Origin: Parapedobacter soli
Lineage (GTDB): Bacteria; Bacteroidota; Bacteroidia; Sphingobacteriales; Sphingobacteriaceae
Length of the DNA: 64,000 nucleotides
Assembly (NCBI RefSeq): GCF_025460835.1
Contig: NZ_JAMXAY010000022.1
Coordinates: 1-64,000, forward strand
Direction: 5' to 3'
The stretch's first letter is position 1, and each line of letters begins with the position of its first letter. The position numbers and the translations under genes were made by a program. Under the pieces are notes generated by a model that saw only the letters and a list, made by a program, of their open reading frames with translations, was not told where the DNA came from and made no database searches. Below are positions 1-8,305 of this stretch, one piece after another.

Positions 1-1334
1 GGTAAGCTAAAATTCGATTACCCACACTATCCGTCATAGAGCCAAGTAAATACTTATTCGAAGCAAATTTCAGGTACGACGGTTCGTCTAGGTTTGCTGA
101 AGGAAATCAATGGGGCTTCTTCCCTTCATTGTCGGTAGGATGGCGATTGGATCAGGAAGATTTTCTAGCATCTCAAGATTGGGTCTCTGCGTTGAAATTA
201 CGGGGATCATATGGTGTATTGGGTAATCAAGATATTCCAAATTTCAGTTATGTCAATCTCATTCAAACGGGTCATGAATATTTGTTCGGCGGAAATGTAG
301 GGTCAGGGGTTGCCGTTACATCATTCCGGGATCCGAATATTACATGGGAAACAACAAAAATCAGCAACCTTGGAATCGATGCTTCATTGCTTAACAACCG
401 TTTTGACATCACAATAGATTTATACGACAAGCGAACGGATGATATCTTAAGACCGGTGAACTTGCCTGCACAAGTAGGTAACCTTGGCGGGCCGATAAAA
501 AATATTGGATCGGTCAAGAATGTGGGGTTAGATTTGGGAATCACCCATCGTAATAGGGTTGGAAGCCTAGACTATGGAATCAATTTAGGATTGAATTACA
601 ATATAAATGAAGTAACGAATTTGAATGGTGAAATTATCTATGGTGGAAACAAATTTATCACATTAGAGGGTTATCCCATAGATTCATATTTTGTTTTGGA
701 AAGCGACGGACTTTTCCAATCTGAAGCAGAAATCGAAGCCAATCCATTCCAGAACATTACAACTAAACCCGGTTACATTAAGTACGTAGACCAAAATAAT
801 GATAATGTCATTAATTCTGATGACCGGAAGGTCACCGGAAGTGTGTTGCCAGATTATACGTACAGCTTCGGATTTGATTTGTCGTATAGGCGTTTTAGTC
901 TGAATGCGTTTTTTCAAGGAGTCAAAGGTGTGAATACCTATCCGGAAGCCATTATCGCGATGCCATTCTGGTTTGCAACATCGGTAACCGAGAGATGGGC
1001 GAATGAATCCTGGACACCGGAGCGACCTAATGCGCCGTTGCCTATCCTGACGTCTTATGAAGACTCCCAAAATGATAACTTCCTCACCTCCGATTTTTGG
1101 TTGCTGGATGCATCTTACCTGCGGTTGAAGAACATCCAATTGGGTTATACCGTTCCAGAACGTTTCCTAAGCAAAATCGGGGTTAGCCGATGCATGTTCT
1201 TCGTTAACGGGCAAAACGTGTTGACTTTCTCGAAGATGAATGACTTCGATCCAGAAAGGAATGTAAAACAGGCCAACTACTATGAATATCCATCGGTAAA
1301 AATGTATACTGCCGGAATCAATCTGACTTTTTAA
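1..1334 (+). CDS. SusC/RagA-type TonB-dependent outer membrane receptor, 3' part
   Basis: C-terminal barrel half of a SusC-family glycan importer, the outer membrane pore that pairs with the SusD lipoprotein encoded next. The stretch FEANFRYDGSSRF near position 57, the late barrel segment LRLKNIQLGYTVP and the ending TAGINLTF are typical of SusC. The gene enters from the left edge, so the signal peptide, plug and first strands are outside the window. The frame is open only from position 6. The expected upstream residues (GKLKFDY) are readable in another frame at 1-21, so about 20 extra bases (22-41) appear to break the frame. The gene may therefore be inactive, or the edge may contain an error. 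It is followed after 10 bp by susD, and the two surely form one operon with the sulfatases. Confidence 0.88.
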
Positions 1335-1344
1335 TACGACAACT

Positions 1345-2841
1345 ATGAAATACTTACTCGCCTCTATATTGATTATACTCTCGATTGTGTCGTGCAATGA
1401 CGCATTGTTGGTGGATCCAAGCGACCAGTATAGTGCTAATACATTTTGGACGGAACCCGAGCACTTTGAAGCGGGGCTTGCGGGAGTTTATAATTCCCTA
1501 TACGGCATGTATAACCTTTTTAACGGAGAAACAGATATGATTACTCCCAATGCCAAAGCGTATAATGAAGCAAACGGGACGGATGCCATTGCTAACGGAT
1601 CAGCTTTGGCGACAACCGGGCTTTTTTCTTCCCTTTGGAATAACGCTTATCAGGGAATTGGCAGATGTAATACGCTGCTTGACCGCCTTGAAAACAGTCC
1701 CATGCAACTGGAAGAATCGCAATTGATTGCAGGACAAGCGTTGTTTATCAGAAGCTTGCTTTATCACTATCTCGTAGATCATTTTGGCGGAGTGCCCCTT
1801 ATTTTGGAGACACCGGATCCAGAACTTCATGGACGCCTGCCAAGGACAGAAAAAAATATAATTATAGACCGGATTATTTCAGACCTAGATCGCGCGGCAA
1901 CAGTATTGCCAATTCGCTATGATCAAGCCGGGTTGGGAAAAGCGACTAAAGGAGCGGCGTTAGCACTGAAGTCGAGAGTTTTGCTCTTCGAAGAGCGTTG
2001 GAGCGAAGCCGCTCAGGCAGCCAAAGCAGTAATCGACTTGAATCGATATGAATTATTTGGTGATTATCGGGGAATCTGGTACCTTGAAAATGAAAACAAT
2101 GTTGAGGTCATTTTCGATATCCAATACCAAGTGCCATTTTTTACACATGGCTTTGATCATGTCTCGAAATTACTGAACCGACCTGCGCCACTGAAAGACT
2201 TGGTAGATGCTTATTTGATGATTGACGGGACATCGATTGACGAATCCGAACTATATAATTCGGAAAAACCATATGAGAATCGGGATCCGAGGCTCCACCA
2301 ATCCATAGTTGTCGCAGGGTATCCATATAATGGTCAAATAGCTACCAGTCAAGATGTGGTGACTACCGGATTCGGAAACAAGAAGCATACGGTGTACAAG
2401 GACGATGTTGCGATAGCCAACGTTGTTGCTAATAATTCGGAATTGAATATCATCATCATGCGCTATGCCGAGGTTCTCCTAAATTATGCTGAAGCGCTGA
2501 ATGAATCTACGGGCCCGACTGATAACGTGTACTGGGCATTGAACGAAATCAGGAAAAGGCCTTCTGTCGGAATGCCTTTGGTGAAACAAGGGTTAACGAA
2601 GGATGAGATGAGGGAGGTAATACGCTTGGAGAGGCGGGTCGAATTGGCGCTTGAAGGGCGCTATTATTCAGATATAAGACGGTGGAAAATCGCTGAACAA
2701 ACCAATAATAGTCCGATTTATAACGCAGCAGGTGGTGTGATCGAAAGAAGGACATTTAATAGTCAGCGGGACTATCTTTGGGCTATCCCACCTAGCCAAA
2801 TTGATTTGAACCCCGAACTAGAACAAAATCCGAATTGGTAA
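1345..2841 (+). CDS. RagB/SusD family glycan-binding lipoprotein
   Basis: Surface lipoprotein of 498 aa that captures oligosaccharide and caps the SusC pore. Residues 1-17 form a lipoprotein signal ending in the lipobox IVSC (Cys17). The mature protein starts with the SusD-typical segment DALLVDPSDQYSANTFW. The C-terminal region has the usual RRVELALEGRYYSDIRRW stretch followed by the ending LWAIPPSQIDLNPELEQNPNW, which is the SusD family end. It lies 10 bp after the susC fragment and 17 bp before the first sulfatase, so co-transcription is very likely. The glycan is unknown. The downstream sulfatases suggest a sulfated polysaccharide. Confidence 0.93.
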   Translation: MKYLLASILIILSIVSCNDALLVDPSDQYSANTFWTEPEHFEAGLAGVYNSLYGMYNLFNGETDMITPNAKAYNEANGTDAIANGSALATTGLFSSLWNNAYQGIGRCNTLLDRLENSPMQLEESQLIAGQALFIRSLLYHYLVDHFGGVPLILETPDPELHGRLPRTEKNIIIDRIISDLDRAATVLPIRYDQAGLGKATKGAALALKSRVLLFEERWSEAAQAAKAVIDLNRYELFGDYRGIWYLENENNVEVIFDIQYQVPFFTHGFDHVSKLLNRPAPLKDLVDAYLMIDGTSIDESELYNSEKPYENRDPRLHQSIVVAGYPYNGQIATSQDVVTTGFGNKKHTVYKDDVAIANVVANNSELNIIIMRYAEVLLNYAEALNESTGPTDNVYWALNEIRKRPSVGMPLVKQGLTKDEMREVIRLERRVELALEGRYYSDIRRWKIAEQTNNSPIYNAAGGVIERRTFNSQRDYLWAIPPSQIDLNPELEQNPNW

Positions 2842-2858
2842 ATAAATTCATCAGAAAT

Positions 2859-4241
2859 ATGGGAAAATTAAGAAGAATCGCATTCATTGGATTGGTGGCG
2901 TTAGGAAGTGTTGTGACTGAAACGGTTTTGGCACAGACCAAACCCAATGTCATCGTTATTTTGGCCGACGACTTGGGAACCATCGATTTGAACTGCTACG
3001 GATCGGACGACTTGGCAACGCCGAATCTCGACCGTTTGGCAAGCATTGGTGTTCGGTTTACCCAATTCTATGCTGTTGCACCGGTATGCTCTCCCTCACG
3101 TGCTGGACTTTTAACAGGTAAATCTAATTTGGGAGCAGGATTGCCGGGAAACGTACCTATTCCGGAAAAGGATACAGGGATGGCCGGTGGACTGCCATCG
3201 ACGGAGATAACCATGGCGGAGTTGTTGAAAAGCAGTGGCTACTATACCGCACTGGTTGGTAAGTGGCACCTAGGCCATGCACCTGACAAACTTCCCAATG
3301 CACAGGGGTTCGACTATTTTTTTGGTCACCAGCGCGGGTGTATAGATAACTATTCTCATTTCTTTTTTTGGAGTGGCCCGAACAAACATGATTTATTCCA
3401 GAATGAAAAGGAAGTATACCGACCGGGGGAATATTTCCCGGATTTAATGGTAGCGGAAATAAATGCGATTATAGACCAGGAGCGAAGCCAACCGTTCTTT
3501 ATCTATTGGGCAGCCAATATACCGCACTATCCTTATCAAGGCACACAGAGGTGGTTAGATTATTACGAAAATGTTGCCTCACCTCGCAGGGAATATGCTG
3601 CGTTTGTATCGACATTGGATGAACGCATTGGACAGGTAATTAGAAAATTAGAAGAAACTGGACAGTTGGAGAATACGGTAATTGTCTTTCAATCAGATCA
3701 TGGCCATTCTTACGAAGAGCGTGCATTTTGGGGAGGAGGGAATTCCGGTCCCTATCGTGGAGGCAAATTTAGTATGTTTGAGGGAGGAATCAGAGTGCCA
3801 GCCATTATTAGCTATCCGGGGATTGTTCCACAAGGAGTGAAGTACGATGCCGTCGCATCTGGAATGGATTGGTTTCCAACAATAGCCGCCATTACCGGTG
3901 CTAAGTACGAGCATCAGGGTGTTGAAGGAGTCAATTTACTTCCCTTCCTGCAGGAGAACCATCGGGATATACCGTCGCGTGAGCTTCACTGGCAAACAGG
4001 TTCCTACGATGACAGCGTCAGTAGCTGGGCTGTGCGGAAAGGCGATTGGAAGTTGTTAGGTAACCCTGTCGATTCAAATCCTCATCAAGATGCGGATCTC
4101 AAAGTAAATGAAAACCGACTGTTTTTGGTACATTTACCATCAGATGTAGGCGAAGAGGTGAATCTGGCCGGGGAATACCCGGAAAAAGTAGCAGAATTGT
4201 TAGTACTGCACAAGTCATGGCTCGATAGCGTACAGCGATAA
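2859..4241 (+). CDS. secreted S1-family sulfatase (arylsulfatase A-like)
   Basis: Formylglycine-dependent sulfatase of 460 aa. The first in-frame ATG at 2859 is preferred over a TTG at 2835 that overlaps susD, because it gives a clean Sec signal peptide ending VLA. The metal-binding start NVIVILADDLG and the C-x-P-S-R signature CSPSR (Cys77, the residue converted to formylglycine) are present, followed by GKWHLGH and the second metal motif QSDHGHS. It removes sulfate esters from a glycan in the periplasm or at the surface. It belongs to the susCD-sulfatase operon. By eye its base composition is more A/T-rich than the next sulfatase, like the susC/susD genes. Substrate position specificity cannot be read from the sequence. 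Confidence 0.92.
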   Translation: MGKLRRIAFIGLVALGSVVTETVLAQTKPNVIVILADDLGTIDLNCYGSDDLATPNLDRLASIGVRFTQFYAVAPVCSPSRAGLLTGKSNLGAGLPGNVPIPEKDTGMAGGLPSTEITMAELLKSSGYYTALVGKWHLGHAPDKLPNAQGFDYFFGHQRGCIDNYSHFFFWSGPNKHDLFQNEKEVYRPGEYFPDLMVAEINAIIDQERSQPFFIYWAANIPHYPYQGTQRWLDYYENVASPRREYAAFVSTLDERIGQVIRKLEETGQLENTVIVFQSDHGHSYEERAFWGGGNSGPYRGGKFSMFEGGIRVPAIISYPGIVPQGVKYDAVASGMDWFPTIAAITGAKYEHQGVEGVNLLPFLQENHRDIPSRELHWQTGSYDDSVSSWAVRKGDWKLLGNPVDSNPHQDADLKVNENRLFLVHLPSDVGEEVNLAGEYPEKVAELLVLHKSWLDSVQR

Positions 4242-4250
4242 TGGAACCGA

Positions 4251-4293
4251 AATGTAAATAGCCCTGACAAACACGGCAATAATTATTTACATT
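4251..4293 (+). other. intercistronic hairpin with perfect 10-bp arms between two sulfatases
   Basis: AATGTAAATA (4251-4260) and its exact reverse complement TATTTACATT (4284-4293) flank a 23-nt loop, inside which GCC (4261-4263) and GGC (4275-4277) can extend the stem. No T-run follows, so a simple intrinsic terminator is unlikely. It could be an mRNA stability or processing element, or an operator. It fills the only gap in the sulfatase operon. Confidence 0.7.
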
Positions 4294-4318
4294 GAGCTCA
4301 TCAGTCATTGAAAAAATT

Positions 4319-5938
4319 ATGAAAGCTATTATTAGTGTTTGGAGTTTCATAGGAATTGCCGTCGTCGGATTTGGAATGTCTTGTACACAACGGAAAAGCA
4401 ATGAACATGTTCGCCCCAACATCGTTTACATCATGAGCGACGACCACGGCTACCAGGCGGTGGGTGCCTATGGATACGGAATGAACAAGACACCGAATAT
4501 TGACCGGATTGCAGCCGAGGGAGTATTATTCACACGGGCAACGGTTACCAACTCGCTGTGCGCACCGAGCCGGGCGGTGCTACTTACTGGCAAGCATAGT
4601 TTTATAAATGGTAAGGTGGACAATGTAGCGAAATTCGATTGGGAGCAGGACAATTTTCCCAAGCTGCTGCGACAAGCCGGCTACCAGACGGCAATGGTTG
4701 GCAAGATCCACATGGACGGTCTGCCTCAGGGTTTCGACTATTCGGCGGTTGTGCCCGGACAGGGGCACTATTACAACCCGGATTTCATCGTGAACGGCGA
4801 GAAGGAGCGGATGCATGGATACGTGACGGACATCACCACGGACTTGGCATTGGAGTGGCTGGAAGGGCGTGATAAAGATAAACCTTTCTGCCTGCTGTTC
4901 CACCAGAAGGCACCGCACCGCGAATGGCTGGCTGCCGAGCGGCACTACAAGGAATACGCAAAGATGAGATTCCCTGAGCCCGAGACATTGTTTGACGATT
5001 ATGAGGGGCGCGGTACGGCAGCTAAATCAGCGGAGATGAATATCCTCAAGGATATGAACTGGGCAGGCGATTCCAAGGTCAAGCCGGAGCTGATGGATGA
5101 ACTCGGTATACCGAGTACCCTGGATTGGGACAAGGACGCCTACAATAACAATTTGGGACGGATGGACTCAGCGCAACGTGCAGCTTGGGATGCCGTGTAC
5201 GACCCCATAAACGAAGATTTCAAAAAGCGTTATCCTTCGATGTCGCAGGAAGACCTGATGCGCTGGCGCTATCAGCGGTATATGCAGGATTACCTGGCCA
5301 CCATCGCCGCGGTGGACGATGGTGTGGGGCGGGTGCTTGATTACCTGAAAGAGCACGGACTGGAGGAAAACACGATCGTGGTTTATACGTCGGACCAAGG
5401 TTTCTATATGGGTGAACATGGATGGTTTGACAAGCGGTTTATGTACGAGGAATCGCTGAAGACTCCGCTTATGATTCGCTATCCGAAAGAGATTAAGGCA
5501 GGCACGGAGAGCGATGCCTTGGTGCAGAACCTGGATTTCGCACCGACATTCCTGGACTATGCCGGCGTAGAGGTTCCCACCGATATGCAAGGCGAATCGT
5601 TCAGGCAATTGGTGTCAGGAAAAACGGACGATTGGCGGGATGCCATTTATTACACCTACTACGAATACCCATCCATCCACATGGTGAAACGGCACTACGG
5701 TATCCGAACGGACCGCTACAAGTTAATTCATTTCTATTACGATATTGACGAGTGGGAACTGTATGATCTGGAGAAGGATCCGAAGGAAATGCACAATGTG
5801 TATGGGGACCCATCGTACGCCGATATCCGGGAGGAACTGCATAAAAAGCTGGATGAGACCCGAAAAAAGTACAAGGACTCGGATGAAAATGACCAAAAGT
5901 ACCTCGATAACTACCTGTCGGCAACTCCAGCGAATTAA
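4319..5938 (+). CDS. S1-family sulfatase lipoprotein
   Basis: Second formylglycine sulfatase, 539 aa. The ATG at 4319 is chosen over a TTG at 4292 because it directly starts a signal peptide ending GMSC (Cys22), a relaxed Bacteroidota lipobox, so the protein is probably lipid-anchored. Motifs: NIVYIMSDDHG (metal site), CAPSR with Cys81 as the formylglycine precursor, GKIHMDG, and the late SDQGFYMGEHGW followed by KRFMYEESLKTPL, as in GlcNAc-6-sulfatase and N-sulfoglucosamine-sulfohydrolase-like enzymes. A DUF4976-type tail (LYDLEKDPKEMHN) ends the protein. It is richer in G+C by eye than the preceding three genes. It ends 10 bp from a convergent gene. Activity on an amino sugar is possible but not shown. 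Confidence 0.92.
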   Translation: MKAIISVWSFIGIAVVGFGMSCTQRKSNEHVRPNIVYIMSDDHGYQAVGAYGYGMNKTPNIDRIAAEGVLFTRATVTNSLCAPSRAVLLTGKHSFINGKVDNVAKFDWEQDNFPKLLRQAGYQTAMVGKIHMDGLPQGFDYSAVVPGQGHYYNPDFIVNGEKERMHGYVTDITTDLALEWLEGRDKDKPFCLLFHQKAPHREWLAAERHYKEYAKMRFPEPETLFDDYEGRGTAAKSAEMNILKDMNWAGDSKVKPELMDELGIPSTLDWDKDAYNNNLGRMDSAQRAAWDAVYDPINEDFKKRYPSMSQEDLMRWRYQRYMQDYLATIAAVDDGVGRVLDYLKEHGLEENTIVVYTSDQGFYMGEHGWFDKRFMYEESLKTPLMIRYPKEIKAGTESDALVQNLDFAPTFLDYAGVEVPTDMQGESFRQLVSGKTDDWRDAIYYTYYEYPSIHMVKRHYGIRTDRYKLIHFYYDIDEWELYDLEKDPKEMHNVYGDPSYADIREELHKKLDETRKKYKDSDENDQKYLDNYLSATPAN

Positions 5939-5948
5939 TATACTACAT

Positions 5949-6422
5949 TCACTGCACCACCTTGTTCGCACAAGCCGAGCTTGCAAATGCCTCTGGCTTC
6001 GCTTTGAATACAAAACCCATGCTGAGGATATAACCCATGGCATCATGCAATGCCAGGTTTGATTTGAACATCGGATTGGTGTTGATGTCAGCATGCACTT
6101 CGAGGTCTACGTGGTACCGGTCCAAGAGATCGCAGAGTGCGTAAGCAATTTCAATGGAGCGCTGCACCTCGGCAAGCATGCGCTCCTTGATGCTCATTTT
6201 TTGGGTGGTGCGGTCTTGATGGATGTACATGAAACCGCCCTTGCCCTCGCGCACGAAAACAATAACGGTCGCGAATTCGGTGGTGCCGGCTTTCACCTGC
6301 GAGTCGGTGCCGATGCAGACTTTGAGTTTGTTGCCCAGGGCATATTCGCGGGCAATCGCGGTGGATACTTCGTCAATAATGGGTTGGCGGATGGGTTCGC
6401 CACTGAATTTTTTCCAAGTCAT
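5949..6422 (-). CDS. YkuK-family RNase H-like protein (DUF458)
   Basis: Protein of 157 aa matching the DUF458/YkuK family, predicted to have an RNase H-like fold. Visible family features are the start MTWKKFSGEPI, the acidic motif IGTDSQVKAGTTEFATVI around residues 37-54, and the later EVHADINTNPMFKSN. Asp/Glu residues in these motifs would form the metal-binding site if it is a nuclease. Some relatives are linked to sporulation or stress in Firmicutes, but no role is established in Bacteroidota. It stands alone and converges on the sulfatase operon with a 10-bp gap. I found no convincing TAnnTTTG promoter in front of it. Confidence 0.85.
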   Translation of the reverse strand: MTWKKFSGEPIRQPIIDEVSTAIAREYALGNKLKVCIGTDSQVKAGTTEFATVIVFVREGKGGFMYIHQDRTTQKMSIKERMLAEVQRSIEIAYALCDLLDRYHVDLEVHADINTNPMFKSNLALHDAMGYILSMGFVFKAKPEAFASSACANKVVQ

Positions 6423-6788
6423 AAAATTGGTTTTTAATGAACGATACGGAAAAGAACGCTATAGTAAGCGAGTTAAAGGTAAAGATAAAAGGGCCTTAAT
6501 ACCAATAACTTAATGTGAAGTTTTTATTAACACTTGACCGGTTTTTAACATCAAAGACGGGTAATCTGATATGTTGCCAGGTGGGTTATTGTGCCTTACG
6601 ATATTATTTGGTCTCCTACTGCCCGAAGGACTTACTTTTCGATTCTTGGCTATTTAAATGACAGCTGGACACGTCGAGAACTTACTAACTTGTGAAAAAG
6701 ACATTAAAAACGCTTGATTTGATAGCCGATAGCCCGTCCGAAAGGCTCCTGGCTCATTGAAGCTGTAGTCTTATTTAGTTGGCGACAG
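6423..6788. other. 366-bp intergenic stretch, nothing recognised
   Basis: Lies upstream of the ykuK-like gene and downstream of upp. I see no ORF above 30 codons with family features, no strong hairpin and no repeat. It may hold the ykuK promoter. A weak TACCTTTA-like element on the minus strand near 6475 is the only candidate. Confidence 0.4.
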
Positions 6789-7433
6789 CTAATCTTTCAC
6801 CCCATAAGCCAAATCACCTGCATCGCCCAAGCCCGGCACAATGTACGCCTTGCTGGTGAGCTCGCTATCCACATCACCCACCCATAGCTGGGCCTGTGGC
6901 AAGAATGCCTGTACGTGCGCGATGCCTTCTTCGCTCGCGATGGCGGTAACAATGATGAGCGATTTGATATCGAAATCGTCAAGCAGCTCCTTGCACGTAA
7001 GTACCATGGTCCGGCCGGTAGCGAGCATCGGGTCCACAAGGATGACGGTGCGACCATTGAGGTCAACACTGCTCACGTATTCTTTGCGCACTTCGAATGC
7101 ACCGCTTTTCTTGGTTTTTCGGTAGGCACCGATGAACGTGCTCTCGGCTTGGTCGAATATGTTCAGCATCCCTTGGTGCATGGCTACACCAGCCCGTAAG
7201 ATGGTGGCCAACACCGGCTGCTCAGCAAGGAGCGTGGTTTCAGCAATGCCTAGCGGAGTTTCTATCTCGGCAGGGTCATAAGCGAACGTCTTGCTGATTT
7301 CGTAGGCAAAAATCTCTCCCAACCGTTCCAGGTTACGCCTGAAACGCATGCGATCTTGCTGTACTTCGATATTACGCAGTTCAGCGAGGAAATGGTTGGC
7401 GATACTGTTCCGTTGGGTTAAGACGTGGACCAT
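6789..7433 (-). CDS. upp: uracil phosphoribosyltransferase
   Basis: Salvages uracil with PRPP to UMP in the cytoplasm. The 214-aa product carries the PRPP-binding loop VILVDPMLATGRTM, the upstream ATILRAGVAMHQGML segment, and the C-terminal uracil-binding segment YIVPGLGDAGDLAYG. The ATG at 7433 is chosen over an upstream TTG at 7439, because a complete promoter ends 3 bp before this ATG, so the TTG would lie outside the transcript. The transcript is predicted to be leaderless. The gene follows the DUF4197 lipoprotein gene on the same strand but has its own promoter. Confidence 0.96.
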   Translation of the reverse strand: MVHVLTQRNSIANHFLAELRNIEVQQDRMRFRRNLERLGEIFAYEISKTFAYDPAEIETPLGIAETTLLAEQPVLATILRAGVAMHQGMLNIFDQAESTFIGAYRKTKKSGAFEVRKEYVSSVDLNGRTVILVDPMLATGRTMVLTCKELLDDFDIKSLIIVTAIASEEGIAHVQAFLPQAQLWVGDVDSELTSKAYIVPGLGDAGDLAYGVKD

Positions 7434-7436
7434 GCT

Positions 7437-7468
7437 CAAACTTAGATAAAGTTAGTTGGATATCCAAA
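7437..7468 (-). promoter_or_regulatory. upp promoter, full Bacteroidota sigma-ABfr type
   Basis: On the minus strand: -33 TTTG (7468-7465), 20-bp spacer, -7 TAAGTTTG (7444-7437). Both boxes match the Bacteroidota consensus TTTG / TAnnTTTG exactly. Counting from the boxes puts +1 at about 7433, which is the A of the upp ATG. Confidence 0.8.
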
Positions 7469-7509
7469 CGATGCCGGCCTAACTTAACGGCTTTTTTTCA
7501 GTAATGCTG

Positions 7510-8274
7510 TTAGTTTTTCTGTTGATCGGCATAGCCGAACACCTTCTGCAGCAGCGGTGTGGTACGGGAACCGCCCAGGTTGTCGCGTATTTTAAGTTCT
7601 TCTTGAGCTACCTTAAGGAATAGCCCATCAATCGCTTTACCCGTAACGTACTTCGTCAAATCGGTTTCTATTTTCTCGTTCACCAGCGGAATCTGGTTGT
7701 AACGCGTTACCACAGCATTCCAATACTGGGCTACATTGTGCTTGCCGAGGGCGCCCTCTACGATGGGGCTGAACCGCGAGGCTAGTTCATCGGTAGTGGT
7801 ACGTTTGAAAAACTGGGTGGCAGCGTCTTGCTGGCCGCTGAGTAGAATATTGGTCGCATCGCGGATGGTCAACTTCGAGAGTGCCGAAACGAAAACTGGT
7901 GCGGCCTCACTCACGGCACTCTCTGCGGCGCGGTTGAGGCTTTGGATAAGGTTGTCGCAAAGTGAGCCCAGCCCGATGCCGCGGAGCGCGCTCTCCACTT
8001 TCTGTGCTTCGGGCGGCATGAGTATCTTCACAGCCGCGTTGCCCAAAAAACCGTCGGTAACCGATAAGGATTTAATACTGCGATCCAGGCCTTGGCTCAA
8101 GGCCTGTTTGATGCCTGATGCTGCCTCGCTGGAACTCACGGATGATGAGCTCGAACTGCTGCTGGAAGAAGTGGCCGATCCCGAGGTGCCGCTACCAGGT
8201 AATTGGCTAAGCGTATCGCATTGGGTGAAAAACAGTAAACAGGACGCCAGGGAGAATAGTTTTAACGTGTTCAT
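7510..8274 (-). CDS. DUF4197 lipoprotein
   Basis: Predicted lipoprotein of 254 aa. The signal peptide ends FFTQC, a relaxed lipobox. A serine-rich linker (about residues 35-50, ten consecutive Ser) follows, then a DUF4197 domain with the family stretches IKQALSQGLDRSIKSLS, FKRTTTDELASRFSPIVEGAL and the C-terminal KAIDGLFLKVAQEELKIRDN. DUF4197 proteins are periplasmic or outer membrane-associated and of unknown function. The gene starts 31 bp after the GDPD-EEP gene ends on the same strand, so the two may be co-transcribed. Confidence 0.88.
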   Translation of the reverse strand: MNTLKLFSLASCLLFFTQCDTLSQLPGSGTSGSATSSSSSSSSSSVSSSEAASGIKQALSQGLDRSIKSLSVTDGFLGNAAVKILMPPEAQKVESALRGIGLGSLCDNLIQSLNRAAESAVSEAAPVFVSALSKLTIRDATNILLSGQQDAATQFFKRTTTDELASRFSPIVEGALGKHNVAQYWNAVVTRYNQIPLVNEKIETDLTKYVTGKAIDGLFLKVAQEELKIRDNLGGSRTTPLLQKVFGYADQQKN

Positions 8275-8305
8275 GGGGTAAAGTTGTGTCGTATCATTAA
8301 TCTTA

